A DNA stretch of 23,391 nucleotides from Pseudomonadota bacterium. GTDB lineage: Bacteria > Pseudomonadota > Gammaproteobacteria > Halothiobacillales > Halothiobacillaceae. Each line of letters starts with the position of its first letter. The stretch's first letter is position 1. The notes under the pieces are model-generated. The model was not told where the DNA came from, searched no databases, and worked only from the letters and a program-made list of their open reading frames with translations. The translations under genes were made by a program, and so were the position numbers. Of this stretch, positions 16,792-23,391 are shown one piece after another. The stretch lies in the NCBI GenBank assembly GCA_021795795.1, contig JAJYPA010000076.1, forward strand, positions 1-23,391, written 5' to 3'.

Positions 16792-18827
16792 ATTCGAAGC
16801 CGACACTGCTTGGTCATGTTGGTGCCGTGACCGGCGCTGCGGTCAGTGTTCGGCAGTCGCCGAGCGTGGCATCTGGCATCGCAATCATTGGTGGAAAGAG
16901 CTACCACATCGGCCAAGTCGGCAGCTTCGTGCGTATCCCGCAGGGCTACCACGACCTGTATGGCATCGTCGCCGAAGTCGGTGCGAATGCGGCACCGGAA
17001 GCGGCGCGCGAACCGAACGATCGTGGCGACCGTTGGATGACGATCCAGCTTGTGGGGGAGATCGTCGGCGCGTCATTCGAGCGTGGTATCAGCCAGTACC
17101 CGAACGTCAAGGATGAAGTCCATCTCGTGACCGAAGAAGATCTAGCCGTCATCTACGGCACGCAGGATGGCGGTCAAGTGATGATCGGACGGCTGGCGAG
17201 TGCTGAGGGCATCCTTGTTCGGATCGATCTCGACAAACTTGTTACCCGTCATAGCGCTGTGCTGGGTTCGACGGGAGCGGGCAAGTCTACGACCGTCGCC
17301 AGCTTGCTGCGGTCGATCGCGTTGGGCGGCAGTGCCGAGGGCGGCACTGGGTTTCCGAGTGCGCGGATTTTGCTGCTGGACATTCACGGCGAGTACGGTC
17401 ATGCGTTGAGCTCGGTGTCGACCGTGTTTCGCGTCAATCCGAGTGCTGATGAACAGCCACTGCACATCCCGTTTTGGGCGCTCGACCCATCCGATCTCCT
17501 CACCTTTTTGATGGGCAAGCTCGACGACAAACCTCTGTCGCAGATTCTTGATCGCATTTTTGACTATAAGACCAAGCTCGTGAACGAAACGTCGGTTGCT
17601 GGTTTGGACCTCAACTCGATGACGGCCGACAGCCCTGTTCCGTTCAGTCTAAAAAAGCTCTGGTTCGAACTACTGGAGCCGGAAATCAAGACATGGGCTG
17701 ACCAACCACGAACACTGCCTGCGTTGGATGAAGCTGGTGATGCGGCGACGCTCAAATCCCCGCGCTACAAACCTCATGGTGCTGGCTCCGTAGCTCCTTT
17801 CATCAATCAGATCGGAGTGTTGGGTATCCGCCGCCCGTTGGATCAGATGCGATCCCGCTTGTTGGACCGCCAATATGATTTCTTGCTGCATCCCGGTGAA
17901 TGGGAACCTGACCTTGATGGCAATGCCGTGAAAGACTTGCCAGAACTACTGCAGGTGTGGCTGGGGCATGACAAGCCCATCACGATCCTCGATCTGTCCG
18001 GGATTCCCAGCGCCGTGGTTGCCCGTCTGATTGGTGCAATTCTCAAGATCATCTATGAGGGGCTCTTCTGGGGCCGGGAGAAGAGCGAGGGTGGTATCGC
18101 AAGGCCGTTGCTTGTGGTGATGGAAGAAGCGCACCGCTATCTCTCCAAAGACGCCGATGGGCCAGCGCGCGCGATGGTTCAACGGATCGTGAAGGAAGGG
18201 CGTAAGTTCGGCATCGGTGCCATGATCGTCAGTCAGCGTCCGTCCGAAGTCGACGAAACCATCCTCTCTCAGTGTGGCACGTTCATCGCGCTGCGTCTTT
18301 CCAACTCATCGGATCGCGCGAAGGTTCAGGCATCGTTGCCAGACAACCTGGCGGGCGTGGTTGACAGCCTGCCCGTGCTACGTGTCGGGGAAGCCATCAT
18401 CACTGGAGAAGCTGCCCGGCTGCCGATCCGTTGTCGTATCACCCTGCCGGACGAAAAGCACCGACCGAATAGCGAAGACCCTGCTGTCGCCAAGCGCTGG
18501 CAGGGCGCTCGTCTACCAGAAAGCTACGAACGTGTTGCGGCTTCCTGGCGCGCACAAAGTCCTACTTGGACCACATTGCGCGTGTTGCGCAAACCGGTTG
18601 CACAAGAGGAGATAGAGAGCATGGATCGAGAAACGGTGGCTTCGTCGACAGTTCTTTCAATCGGCTACGAGCCGAGCAGCAGCACCCTTGAAGTCGAGTT
18701 CAAGAACGGGGTCTATCAGTACTACAACGTTCCCGAGCCGATCTACCAGCAGCTCATGGCATCTGACTCGAAGGGTAAGTTCATGCATGCTTATATCAAG
18801 CCTGCCTATCCGTGCTCGCGCGTGTGA
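16788..18827 (+). CDS. HerA-like ATPase with C-terminal KTSC domain
   Basis: The 679-residue protein begins with a HAS-barrel-like segment (LLGHVGAVTGAAVSVRQ). Then come Walker A GSTGAGKST (160-168), LLLDIHGEYG (D198) and the second acidic motif VVMEEAHRYL (E446, E447), followed by IVSQRPSEVDETILSQC, a typical HerA/FtsK-family stretch. It should form a ring-shaped DNA-translocating ATPase with SIR2; no NurA nuclease gene is present. Residues ~617-678 (SSTVLSIGYEPSSSTLEVEF, then NVPEPIYQQL and SKGKFMHAYI) match the KTSC domain, which is usually a small free-standing protein of unknown role. The start overlaps the SIR2 stop. The IS1595 element lies about 44 nt downstream, so downstream genes of this unit, if any, may have been lost. 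Confidence 0.88.
   Translation: MNSKPTLLGHVGAVTGAAVSVRQSPSVASGIAIIGGKSYHIGQVGSFVRIPQGYHDLYGIVAEVGANAAPEAAREPNDRGDRWMTIQLVGEIVGASFERGISQYPNVKDEVHLVTEEDLAVIYGTQDGGQVMIGRLASAEGILVRIDLDKLVTRHSAVLGSTGAGKSTTVASLLRSIALGGSAEGGTGFPSARILLLDIHGEYGHALSSVSTVFRVNPSADEQPLHIPFWALDPSDLLTFLMGKLDDKPLSQILDRIFDYKTKLVNETSVAGLDLNSMTADSPVPFSLKKLWFELLEPEIKTWADQPRTLPALDEAGDAATLKSPRYKPHGAGSVAPFINQIGVLGIRRPLDQMRSRLLDRQYDFLLHPGEWEPDLDGNAVKDLPELLQVWLGHDKPITILDLSGIPSAVVARLIGAILKIIYEGLFWGREKSEGGIARPLLVVMEEAHRYLSKDADGPARAMVQRIVKEGRKFGIGAMIVSQRPSEVDETILSQCGTFIALRLSNSSDRAKVQASLPDNLAGVVDSLPVLRVGEAIITGEAARLPIRCRITLPDEKHRPNSEDPAVAKRWQGARLPESYERVAASWRAQSPTWTTLRVLRKPVAQEEIESMDRETVASSTVLSIGYEPSSSTLEVEFKNGVYQYYNVPEPIYQQLMASDSKGKFMHAYIKPAYPCSRV
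18605..18623 (+). promoter_or_regulatory. possible internal translation start for a free KTSC protein
   Basis: An AGGAG (18607-18611) lies 9 nt before an in-frame ATG (18621), exactly at the linker before the KTSC domain. Initiation here would give a 68-residue KTSC protein as well as the full HerA-KTSC. The spacing is at the long end for efficient initiation, so this is a hypothesis. Confidence 0.35.
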
Positions 18828-18870
18828 GTCAACTTGCTATTTCGAAACAGAGAGGAAGACACGAGGATGT

Positions 18871-19947
18871 GGGCTGACACCGGGGGTGAGTGCGCCTGAT
18901 CTAGGGATTATGAAAGGCTATGTCATCGTTGATTGTTGAAGGTAGGTGATTCCCAAGGCCGCCCGTAGCAGCACCTTGGGATCTACGGTTCCGCGAAAAT
19001 GATCCAATAAGCGCCGCCATCCCAGGTAGTTGGACAGATAGGCGGTGGCCACCCCATGAAATCTATGCATCCACGTCTTTAGGCGGCTGTGATAGACATT
19101 CACATTTTGAACATGGAAAACCTGTTCCACGACGCGAATGCCCGCCTTCACATTCACCGCCTTGAGTGGCACATCCAGTTCCCGTGCCACTCGCACATAA
19201 ATGGAGCTGCCATCTGCGCAAAGCATGCTGTCCTTGGCGAGAATTGGCTGAATTACCCTTCCAACCTCTTCGCTATTGACCTTTTTCAGGACAGCGTCTG
19301 CGGTTTGACCACCCCTGTCCCGGCAAATCAACACGGGAATCTGCTCATCGGACAGTCCCGGTTTTTTGGCCTTGCCACCGCGCTTGCGGGAGGCGCGTGG
19401 AAGCCCTTTTTTCTTGCCTTTGAAAGACTCCAGAAAAAAGGTCTCGTCGGCTTCCACGATCCCTTCCAGTTGAGCGGGCTGCTGTTCCTTGGGCAAGCTC
19501 AGAAAACGATGCCGCCAGCGAAAGGCCGTATTCCGGTGCACACCGCAAGCCTTGGCACTCCGGCGTACGCTTTGCCCCTGCGCCATCTGTTCCGCATACG
19601 TCAGCCAAACCTCCTTATGCCGCAAACCCGCCAATGGAGTGCCGGTCAGCGCGTTAAACGTATGTTTGCACGCGCCACATCGGTACCGTTGCAGACCGGA
19701 AGCAGAACCCCACCGAGCTACCGGCCCTTCTCCACAATGCGGGCAAACGGGATGCTCGGCAACGCGGGATTCCAGGATTAAATGTACAGTCTGTTGCTGC
19801 TCGACTGCATGAATCCGATCCTTGATCTGCCGACGCTGGTTCGGCGTCAGCTCCGCCAATGCCCCCTTCAGTTTGCCAAATTCCTCAGAATTCATGGATG
19901 CCTCCATCTCCTTGATTCTTCACACCGTGCTTATCCGGTTGTCACCC
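18871..19947 (-). mobile_element. IS1595-family insertion sequence
   Basis: The element carries one transposase gene and ends that can be matched: reading inward, the right tip is gggtgacaaccggataagc (from 19947) and the left tip is gggctgacaccgg (from 18871). Both start GGG, as is usual in this family. The size, about 1077 bp, is normal. The left tip is uncertain by about 10 nt. No 8-bp target duplication is visible (gaggatgt on the left, aaagtaac on the right), suggesting a deletion or recombination next to the element after insertion. Confidence 0.72.
18918..19895 (-). CDS. IS1595-family transposase
   Basis: The 325-residue protein has a zinc ribbon (C51-x2-C54 and C73-x2-C76), then FNALTGTPLAGL and a helix-turn-helix-like segment (RRSAKACGVHRNTAFRWRHR), and the catalytic core. 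The acidic residues are in VEADETFF (D150) and CADGSSIY (D228). NVNVYHSRLKTW supplies N266 and K273, which fits the DDNK-type triad of IS1595 relatives; YLSNYLGWRR closes the domain. I prefer ATG 19895 over the in-frame ATG 19907, because GGAGG lies 5 nt before the former. The protein looks complete, so the element may still be active. Confidence 0.92.
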   Translation of the reverse strand: MNSEEFGKLKGALAELTPNQRRQIKDRIHAVEQQQTVHLILESRVAEHPVCPHCGEGPVARWGSASGLQRYRCGACKHTFNALTGTPLAGLRHKEVWLTYAEQMAQGQSVRRSAKACGVHRNTAFRWRHRFLSLPKEQQPAQLEGIVEADETFFLESFKGKKKGLPRASRKRGGKAKKPGLSDEQIPVLICRDRGGQTADAVLKKVNSEEVGRVIQPILAKDSMLCADGSSIYVRVARELDVPLKAVNVKAGIRVVEQVFHVQNVNVYHSRLKTWMHRFHGVATAYLSNYLGWRRLLDHFRGTVDPKVLLRAALGITYLQQSTMT

Positions 19948-19969
19948 AAAGTAACACTTCGCATACAGT

Positions 19970-19996
19970 ATGTTGTATCATGAAAGATGCTTCATA
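19970..19996 (+). repeat. 27-bp repeat with an inverted copy beside the attachment site
   Basis: This stretch (atgttgtatcatgaaagatg then cttcata) matches the reverse complement of 23177-23202 at about 23 of 27 positions with one gap. A perfect 11-bp palindrome, catacagtatg, lies immediately to the left and shares its last bases with the repeat. The two copies flank the zinc-finger, Rep-like and integrase genes. They could be integrase or excisionase sites, or relics of an earlier element edge. Confidence 0.5.
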
Positions 19997-20013
19997 CCAC
20001 ATATGATGTCTTT

Positions 20014-20098
20014 GGGGACTAACCGGATAAGCACGTTTCACACTATGAAGTATACCACCAATTAAAGATGACATAGCCTTATGAAAACCGGCGCACCC
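20014..20098. mobile_element. MITE-like relative of the adjacent IS1595 element
   Basis: The left end (ggggactaaccggataagca) matches the IS right tip (gggtgacaaccggataagca) but faces the opposite way. The right end, read on the minus strand, begins gggtgcgccgg and then has aaggctatgtcatc, which also occurs at the other end of the IS (from ~18912). So both ends of the 85-bp unit resemble both ends of the IS, with no gene inside. This is the pattern of a non-autonomous derivative. No target duplication is seen. Bases 19948-20013 between the two elements are noncoding. Confidence 0.5.
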
Positions 20099-20116
20099 TG
20101 ACCAAATAATGCACAA

Positions 20117-20425
20117 CTAATCAGAACAAAATTGCCAAAACTCACCACTCTGATTTTGGTTCGCTGTCCTGCCAGGAATTGTTGGATTGTTCTGCCAGGT
20201 GCGCGCATTACGTCTCAATTGGTCTAGCTGCGCTCGTGTTACAGCGAGTTTTGCAGCTTTTTCCCTATGAAAATCCCAGGTCTCTGTTTGGGAGATAATG
20301 TTTTTGCTTTTACAGTGATAGCACGTATGCCAATGTTCATCGCGAAATGGTGCACCTTTTTTGTAGTACAACGGCATCCGAAAACCGCAATCATTACAGT
20401 AATATACTTTCAGTGGACGAGACAT
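20117..20425 (-). CDS. small zinc-ribbon protein in the Rep/integrase module
   Basis: The 102-residue protein starts MSRPLKVYYCNDCGFRMP and has a second CxxC in CYHCKSKN, giving a four-cysteine zinc-binding site, with EHWHTC between. The C-terminal half is basic, then polar. ATG 20425 has AAGAGG 6 nt upstream. The gene lies 90 nt downstream of the Rep-like gene on the same strand, with an AT-rich gap that contains an inverted repeat, so it may have its own promoter. I do not recognise the family; nucleic-acid binding is a guess from the zinc site. Composition is AT-rich like its neighbour. Confidence 0.65.
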   Translation of the reverse strand: MSRPLKVYYCNDCGFRMPLYYKKGAPFRDEHWHTCYHCKSKNIISQTETWDFHREKAAKLAVTRAQLDQLRRNARTWQNNPTIPGRTANQNQSGEFWQFCSD

Positions 20426-20439
20426 GATAAACCTCTTAG

Positions 20440-20494
20440 ATGATATAAATTGATCTCAATGATCCATATAATATATAACTATATTTTATATCAT
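20440..20494. promoter_or_regulatory. AT-rich inverted repeat upstream of the zinc-ribbon gene
   Basis: atgatataaa (20440-20449) is repeated as its exact complement tttatatcat (20485-20494), with runs of ta between. The span lies directly upstream of the zinc-ribbon start and could be a promoter with operator. Reading is uncertain because such AT-rich sequence forms inverted repeats easily. Confidence 0.3.
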
Positions 20495-20515
20495 GCGAAA
20501 AGAAACCAATTAAAA

Positions 20516-21571
20516 TTACCGCTTATCTACGCCAGGAGATTCACCACGAAAAAATAATCTTTGCTTATCTTCGTATTTGTACGTCAGAAGCTGGTCAAAC
20601 TTGGTAATGTACCACAGAACATAAGTGAGACACTGACGCATTTCTTTGTCATCTCGCGCAATCATGCCGATTGCCTTGCACTGATACTGCCCCATCTTTT
20701 CCTGTGTATTAAAATAACGCCCGATACCATTGGTAAGGTCAGCCCATTGAGCAGCAATTAACTTTGATAATGAGAAACTGGATCGGACCTTGTCACCGTT
20801 GAAGAAAAAAATAGCATGGATGTGATGTCCTTTCTCTTCCCCGTACTCCATGTGAGCGATGTAACCTACCAGATGTTGAAATACACCGACACGCCGCTTC
20901 ATAAAGCTGCGTAACGCACTGAAGTGATGAAGCAGAAGTTCTAATGGCTCTGCCTGGTTACTGTCTTGCCTAGAAAGGTAAAAGTCCATGCGCAGTACAA
21001 CCATTCTTTTGTACTTATCGAAAAGACGATCTACATATTGGGTTGAAGAAACAAATGATCGTTTGGAGTTTTCTTCCTTATGTCTGATCTTGTCCTTGAA
21101 AGTGCGATTTTTCATGAGATCACGTAGAGCAGTGATGTAGTCGTTCATCGTGTGTGCTGTGATTTTACTTGAGTACTTATGCAATGGAAGAGAACCACTA
21201 TCAAAGAATCCTGGAAATGTCGTTGTAATTGTAAAAAATGCCTCAACATGCGGGCTATAGCGAAAGCATGGATTAAATTCGTGCATCCAATTAAAGACTC
21301 TTGAGAGAGCGTAATGGATCGTTTTATCTAATACGGTTATGTGTTGGTTTATTGCATACGGCAAAGCATCAGTTCTCTGTACGTATCGCATAAACTGTTC
21401 AATCTGGCCAATCCTTGAGTCGAAAGAGGGAAGGATATAGGCCATATGCTTGCCGTCAACAGTATCCTGGAGTATTCCTCGCCTTATTTTGAGTTGCATA
21501 TATATTTCTGGATAAGACAAGTTTTGTTGATCAAATTTCTTTAATATCGTTTGCATCTTGTTTGAAATCAT
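20516..21571 (-). CDS. YagK/YfjJ (inovirus Gp2)-like protein with HUH replication-initiator motifs
   Basis: The 351-residue protein has VVLRMDFYLS (191-200) in the place of motif 1, GHHIHAIFF with the HUH pair H250-I-H252, and YVLWYITK with Y317 and Y321, spaced like the two-tyrosine motif of rolling-circle initiators (YVxKYVxK in phiX174 gpA). From memory the C-terminal region matches the YagK/YfjJ or inovirus Gp2 family, common in P4-like prophages and islands. It would nick one DNA strand at an origin and start replication of the excised element; this is inferred. ATG 21571 has AAGG 7 nt upstream. The gene is much more AT-rich than the defence cargo, fitting a separate origin. Confidence 0.72.
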   Translation of the reverse strand: MISNKMQTILKKFDQQNLSYPEIYMQLKIRRGILQDTVDGKHMAYILPSFDSRIGQIEQFMRYVQRTDALPYAINQHITVLDKTIHYALSRVFNWMHEFNPCFRYSPHVEAFFTITTTFPGFFDSGSLPLHKYSSKITAHTMNDYITALRDLMKNRTFKDKIRHKEENSKRSFVSSTQYVDRLFDKYKRMVVLRMDFYLSRQDSNQAEPLELLLHHFSALRSFMKRRVGVFQHLVGYIAHMEYGEEKGHHIHAIFFFNGDKVRSSFSLSKLIAAQWADLTNGIGRYFNTQEKMGQYQCKAIGMIARDDKEMRQCLTYVLWYITKFDQLLTYKYEDKQRLFFRGESPGVDKR

Positions 21572-21921
21572 GAAAAAGCCTTTTTTATATAATAATATAT
21601 CGTTGTAGCAGAGGTTAAAGTAAATTATTGGTTTTTAATAACGGTGCTGATTGTATTGGTTTTGGTTTAAGAATTGTAAATAATCATATAATGGTTTATT
21701 TATTATTTATTTATTGTCCTCTATTTTTTATTATTGATGTTTTGTTTTGGTGATATGACGTGGGTAATGTGGTATTTATTAATTAAATATAAATCCAGAA
21801 ACATGACCCAGCAATTAATCCTTTTATCTATGGTCATGGCTCCGCTCTATGGCTTAAGACTCCGACTTTTCTGTGAGTGCTTCAATGTGATAGTTATGCG
21901 CACACTATATTGACTAAATTT
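21572..21921. other. 350-bp AT-rich noncoding region between integrase and Rep-like gene
   Basis: I see no gene of convincing coding character here. It is rich in T/A runs and contains short repeats such as attggttttt / attggttttgg (21636-21665) and two copies of ctatggtcatgg / ctatggcttaag (21829-21860). It lies upstream of the Rep-like gene and downstream of the integrase stop, so it must hold the Rep promoter and could hold a replication origin. No clear terminator hairpin for the gene pair was found. Confidence 0.4.
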
Positions 21922-23121
21922 TTATTGCAGTATCGTTATTATTTGTTTCAACTTGCGTGACCAATCCTCTAGTGCTTCCCGTTTTTCGTTATCGTATGTG
22001 TGCCGGTCGTAAATGGCGGTTACCCCGCCCTCGACGTGATTTAATATCTTGGAGATGACTAGTCGGTTGTGCCCCATCATGCCAATGTGGGTCGCTGCAG
22101 TACGACGTAAATCATGAGGCGTAAACTGCGCGAGATCCATAATCTCTAAGTTCTTGCGCAAGGCATGAGAAAGTGCCGTCGGTGACATTGGTCTATCCGC
22201 GTCCCCATTAGGCCGGGGTGAAGAAAATAAATATCTGTGCCCGGATATAACTCTTGCTTGATCTAGTATTTCTATTGCCAGAGTCGATAATGGAACCCGA
22301 TGTGCCCTTCCATTTTTGGCGATGCTGGCCGGTATGGTCCACCATCCTCCTTCAATCTGACCGCGTTCAAGCTGGGTAACTTCCCCCAGTCTTTGTCCAG
22401 TTATCAGCATAAATTGCAGCGCGAGCTTGGTTACCAAGGACATGCTGGCCGATTCCAATCCGGTCCAAAAGCGGGCGATTTCCTCATCCGATAGCACGCG
22501 GTCTTTTTGTCTTTCCTTGGCAGGCGCCTGAATACCCAGACAAGGGCTTAGGTCGATCATCGAGCGCGAAACGGCAAAACTGAACATCTTACGCACTAGT
22601 GCCAATGTTCGATTTGCTGCGATAGGAGCACCTCTGGTAGCTATTAAATCCAAAAGCACAACGATATCGCGACGAGTGACGGATCTTGCCTTTCGTTCCC
22701 CCCAGGCTGGAATGATGTCCTTTTTTAGGATACGTTCATCCTCCCGCCATGATCGCTTTCTGGGCTTCGCCCATTTCTCTAGGTACTCTTCCGCGAGGAC
22801 CGTGATTGTTGGTGCATTGGCAGCTTCCGTCTTTCGATTTTGCTCAAGTGCGCCGGGATCTATGCCAGACTCCAGATGTTTGACAGCTTCTGCACACTTT
22901 GCCCTTGCCATCGCCAAGGTGAGCTGTTCGTTTCCTATGCCGTACTCACCAAGGGTGAGTCTACGTACCTTGCGCTCTATCGAGTATCGAAAGACGAAGG
23001 TCTTGGTTCCAGTCGGTGACACCCGAAGCACGAGGGTGCCTCTGCCATGATCATTCTCGTCAGCAATCTCATAACGTGTCTCCTTTGGTTTGAGTGAAAC
23101 TATCTTGCGGTCTGTGAGCAT
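21922..23121 (-). CDS. int: P4-type tyrosine integrase with N-terminal DUF4102-like domain
   Basis: The 399-residue protein has the N-terminal arm-binding domain (LTDRKIVSLKPKETRYEIAD, RGTLVLRVSPTGTKTFVFRY). The core-binding region is about 105-200. The catalytic domain has TGQRLGE (R244), HDLRRTAATH (H336, R339), ILNHVEGG (H362) and AIYDRHTY (nucleophile probably Y371). All expected residues are present, so it is probably active. It would insert the island into the tRNA 3' end by site-specific recombination. AGAGG lies 4 nt before the ATG. The gene points away from the att site beside it, with repeats resembling arm sites between. The integrase sits at the island end carrying the duplicated tRNA fragment, rather than at the intact tRNA. 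Confidence 0.95.
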   Translation of the reverse strand: MLTDRKIVSLKPKETRYEIADENDHGRGTLVLRVSPTGTKTFVFRYSIERKVRRLTLGEYGIGNEQLTLAMARAKCAEAVKHLESGIDPGALEQNRKTEAANAPTITVLAEEYLEKWAKPRKRSWREDERILKKDIIPAWGERKARSVTRRDIVVLLDLIATRGAPIAANRTLALVRKMFSFAVSRSMIDLSPCLGIQAPAKERQKDRVLSDEEIARFWTGLESASMSLVTKLALQFMLITGQRLGEVTQLERGQIEGGWWTIPASIAKNGRAHRVPLSTLAIEILDQARVISGHRYLFSSPRPNGDADRPMSPTALSHALRKNLEIMDLAQFTPHDLRRTAATHIGMMGHNRLVISKILNHVEGGVTAIYDRHTYDNEKREALEDWSRKLKQIITILQ

Positions 23122-23133
23122 GGGGCCTCTGGC

Positions 23134-23164
23134 TGGGTCAACTCTGGGTCAACATTGGGTCAAC
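23134..23164. promoter_or_regulatory. int: three tgggtcaac repeats, probable integrase arm-type sites
   Basis: The 9-mer tgggtcaac occurs at 23134-23142, 23145-23153 and 23156-23164, with an exact 11-bp period. This is about one helical turn, so the sites lie on one DNA face. The position, between the integrase ATG and the att core, fits arm-type binding sites, and binding here could also repress the int promoter. Confidence 0.7.
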
Positions 23165-23176
23165 ATGTTTGTGTGC

Positions 23177-23202
23177 TTTGAAGATGTTTCATGATACTAC
23201 AT
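23177..23202 (-). repeat. inverted partner of the 27-bp repeat at 19970
   Basis: Read on the minus strand the stretch is atgtagtatcatgaaacatc then ttcaaa, matching 19970-19996 with one gap and three substitutions. It lies between the arm-like repeats and the tRNA fragment, where excisionase or integrase sites would be expected. Confidence 0.5.
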
Positions 23203-23292
23203 GGTTGCACGAAATTTCTATCATGCTGAATATAATTACGATAAACAACCATAGTGGTATTTAGTGATCATCGGTGAAACCAGTTATTGCCC

Positions 23293-23339
23293 GATTTGTA
23301 ATCAGTGGGTCGGGGGTTCGATTCCTCTCGCCAGCACCA
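23293..23339 (+). tRNA. 3' fragment of a tRNA-Thr(TGT), island attachment site
   Basis: The sequence continues from the anticodon loop (TGT at 23297-23299) through the T-arm (ggggg ttcgatt cctct) to the acceptor strand and CCA (23337-23339). The 5' half is absent: no gctggcg acceptor strand lies upstream, and pairing breaks at 23292. This is therefore the tRNA 3' end duplicated by integration. The intact tRNA should lie at the other end of the island, left of this window. Confidence 0.85.
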
Positions 23340-23346
23340 AATAAAC

Positions 23347-23380
23347 AAGGACTTACAAAAATAAGTGTAAGTCCTTTTTC
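23347..23380 (+). terminator. intrinsic terminator of the tRNA locus
   Basis: aaggacttaca (23347-23357) pairs perfectly with tgtaagtcctt (23366-23376) across an 8-nt loop, and the T-run starts in the stem's end (23375-23379). It lies 7 nt after the tRNA CCA. It is chromosomal sequence beyond the island edge and supports the position of the right boundary. Confidence 0.85.
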
Positions 23381-23391
23381 TTTCTGGTAGA

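Noticed and set aside
16788..18827. HerA-NurA DNA-end resection pair
   Set aside because: No NurA-like gene is adjacent; the partner is a SIR2 protein with complete NAD-binding motifs.
23250..23339. Intact tRNA gene at the right edge
   Set aside because: The acceptor 5' strand and D-arm are missing and the anticodon stem breaks at 23292, so only the 3' part is present.

Overview
The window looks like the right-hand part of a genomic island in a proteobacterium, probably beta or gamma. The reasons are the tRNA-Thr(TGT)-like 3' end, the P4-type integrase with an N-terminal DUF4102-like region, the IS1595-family insertion sequence and an ICE-type gene at the left edge. I cannot name the genus. 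Most of the DNA has moderately high G+C, but about 20.1-21.9 kb and the middle of the methyltransferase gene are clearly AT-rich, so the region is a mosaic.

Layout. (1) 1-612 is the 3' part of a gp3/recombination-directionality-factor-like gene typical of integrative elements. It is followed by a strong hairpin and a decayed coding stretch (671-850). (2) 847-15196 is a run of same-strand, tightly packed or overlapping genes: an SNF2-like helicase with a degenerate PLD-like N-terminus, a DUF4391 protein, a tiny VapB-like ORF, an OLD-family ATPase/TOPRIM nuclease, a DUF2130 coiled-coil PD-(D/E)XK protein, a type III Mod-like DNA methyltransferase, an AlbA_2/Schlafen-type protein and a type III Res-like helicase-nuclease. 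(3) 15214-15471 is a broken small gene. (4) 15571-18827 is an overlapping SIR2-HerA pair; the HerA has a C-terminal KTSC domain with its own plausible internal start. (5) About 18871-19947 is an IS1595-family element, next to an approximately 85-bp relative resembling a MITE (20014-20098). (6) 20117-23121, on the minus strand, is an AT-rich replication/integration module: a small zinc-finger protein, a YagK/YfjJ (inovirus Gp2)-like protein with HUH and two-tyrosine motifs, and a tyrosine integrase. (7) 23134-23164 holds three 11-bp-spaced repeats that look like integrase arm sites, and 23293-23339 is a 3' tRNA fragment (an att site) followed by the tRNA's own terminator, marking the island's right boundary.

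How the genes may work together. Mod and Res supply modification and ATP-dependent cleavage. The SNF2 helicase, DUF4391 and AlbA_2 proteins look like accessory subunits of an extended type III-like restriction system. OLD and DUF2130 sit between DUF4391 and Mod, are separated by only 2 nt, and could be a nested nuclease pair. SIR2-HerA is a recognised anti-phage arrangement (NAD+-consuming SIR2 with a hexameric DNA-translocase-like ATPase). The integrase and Rep-like genes explain how the cargo could move. Assignments rest on motifs read by eye; no database search was possible.
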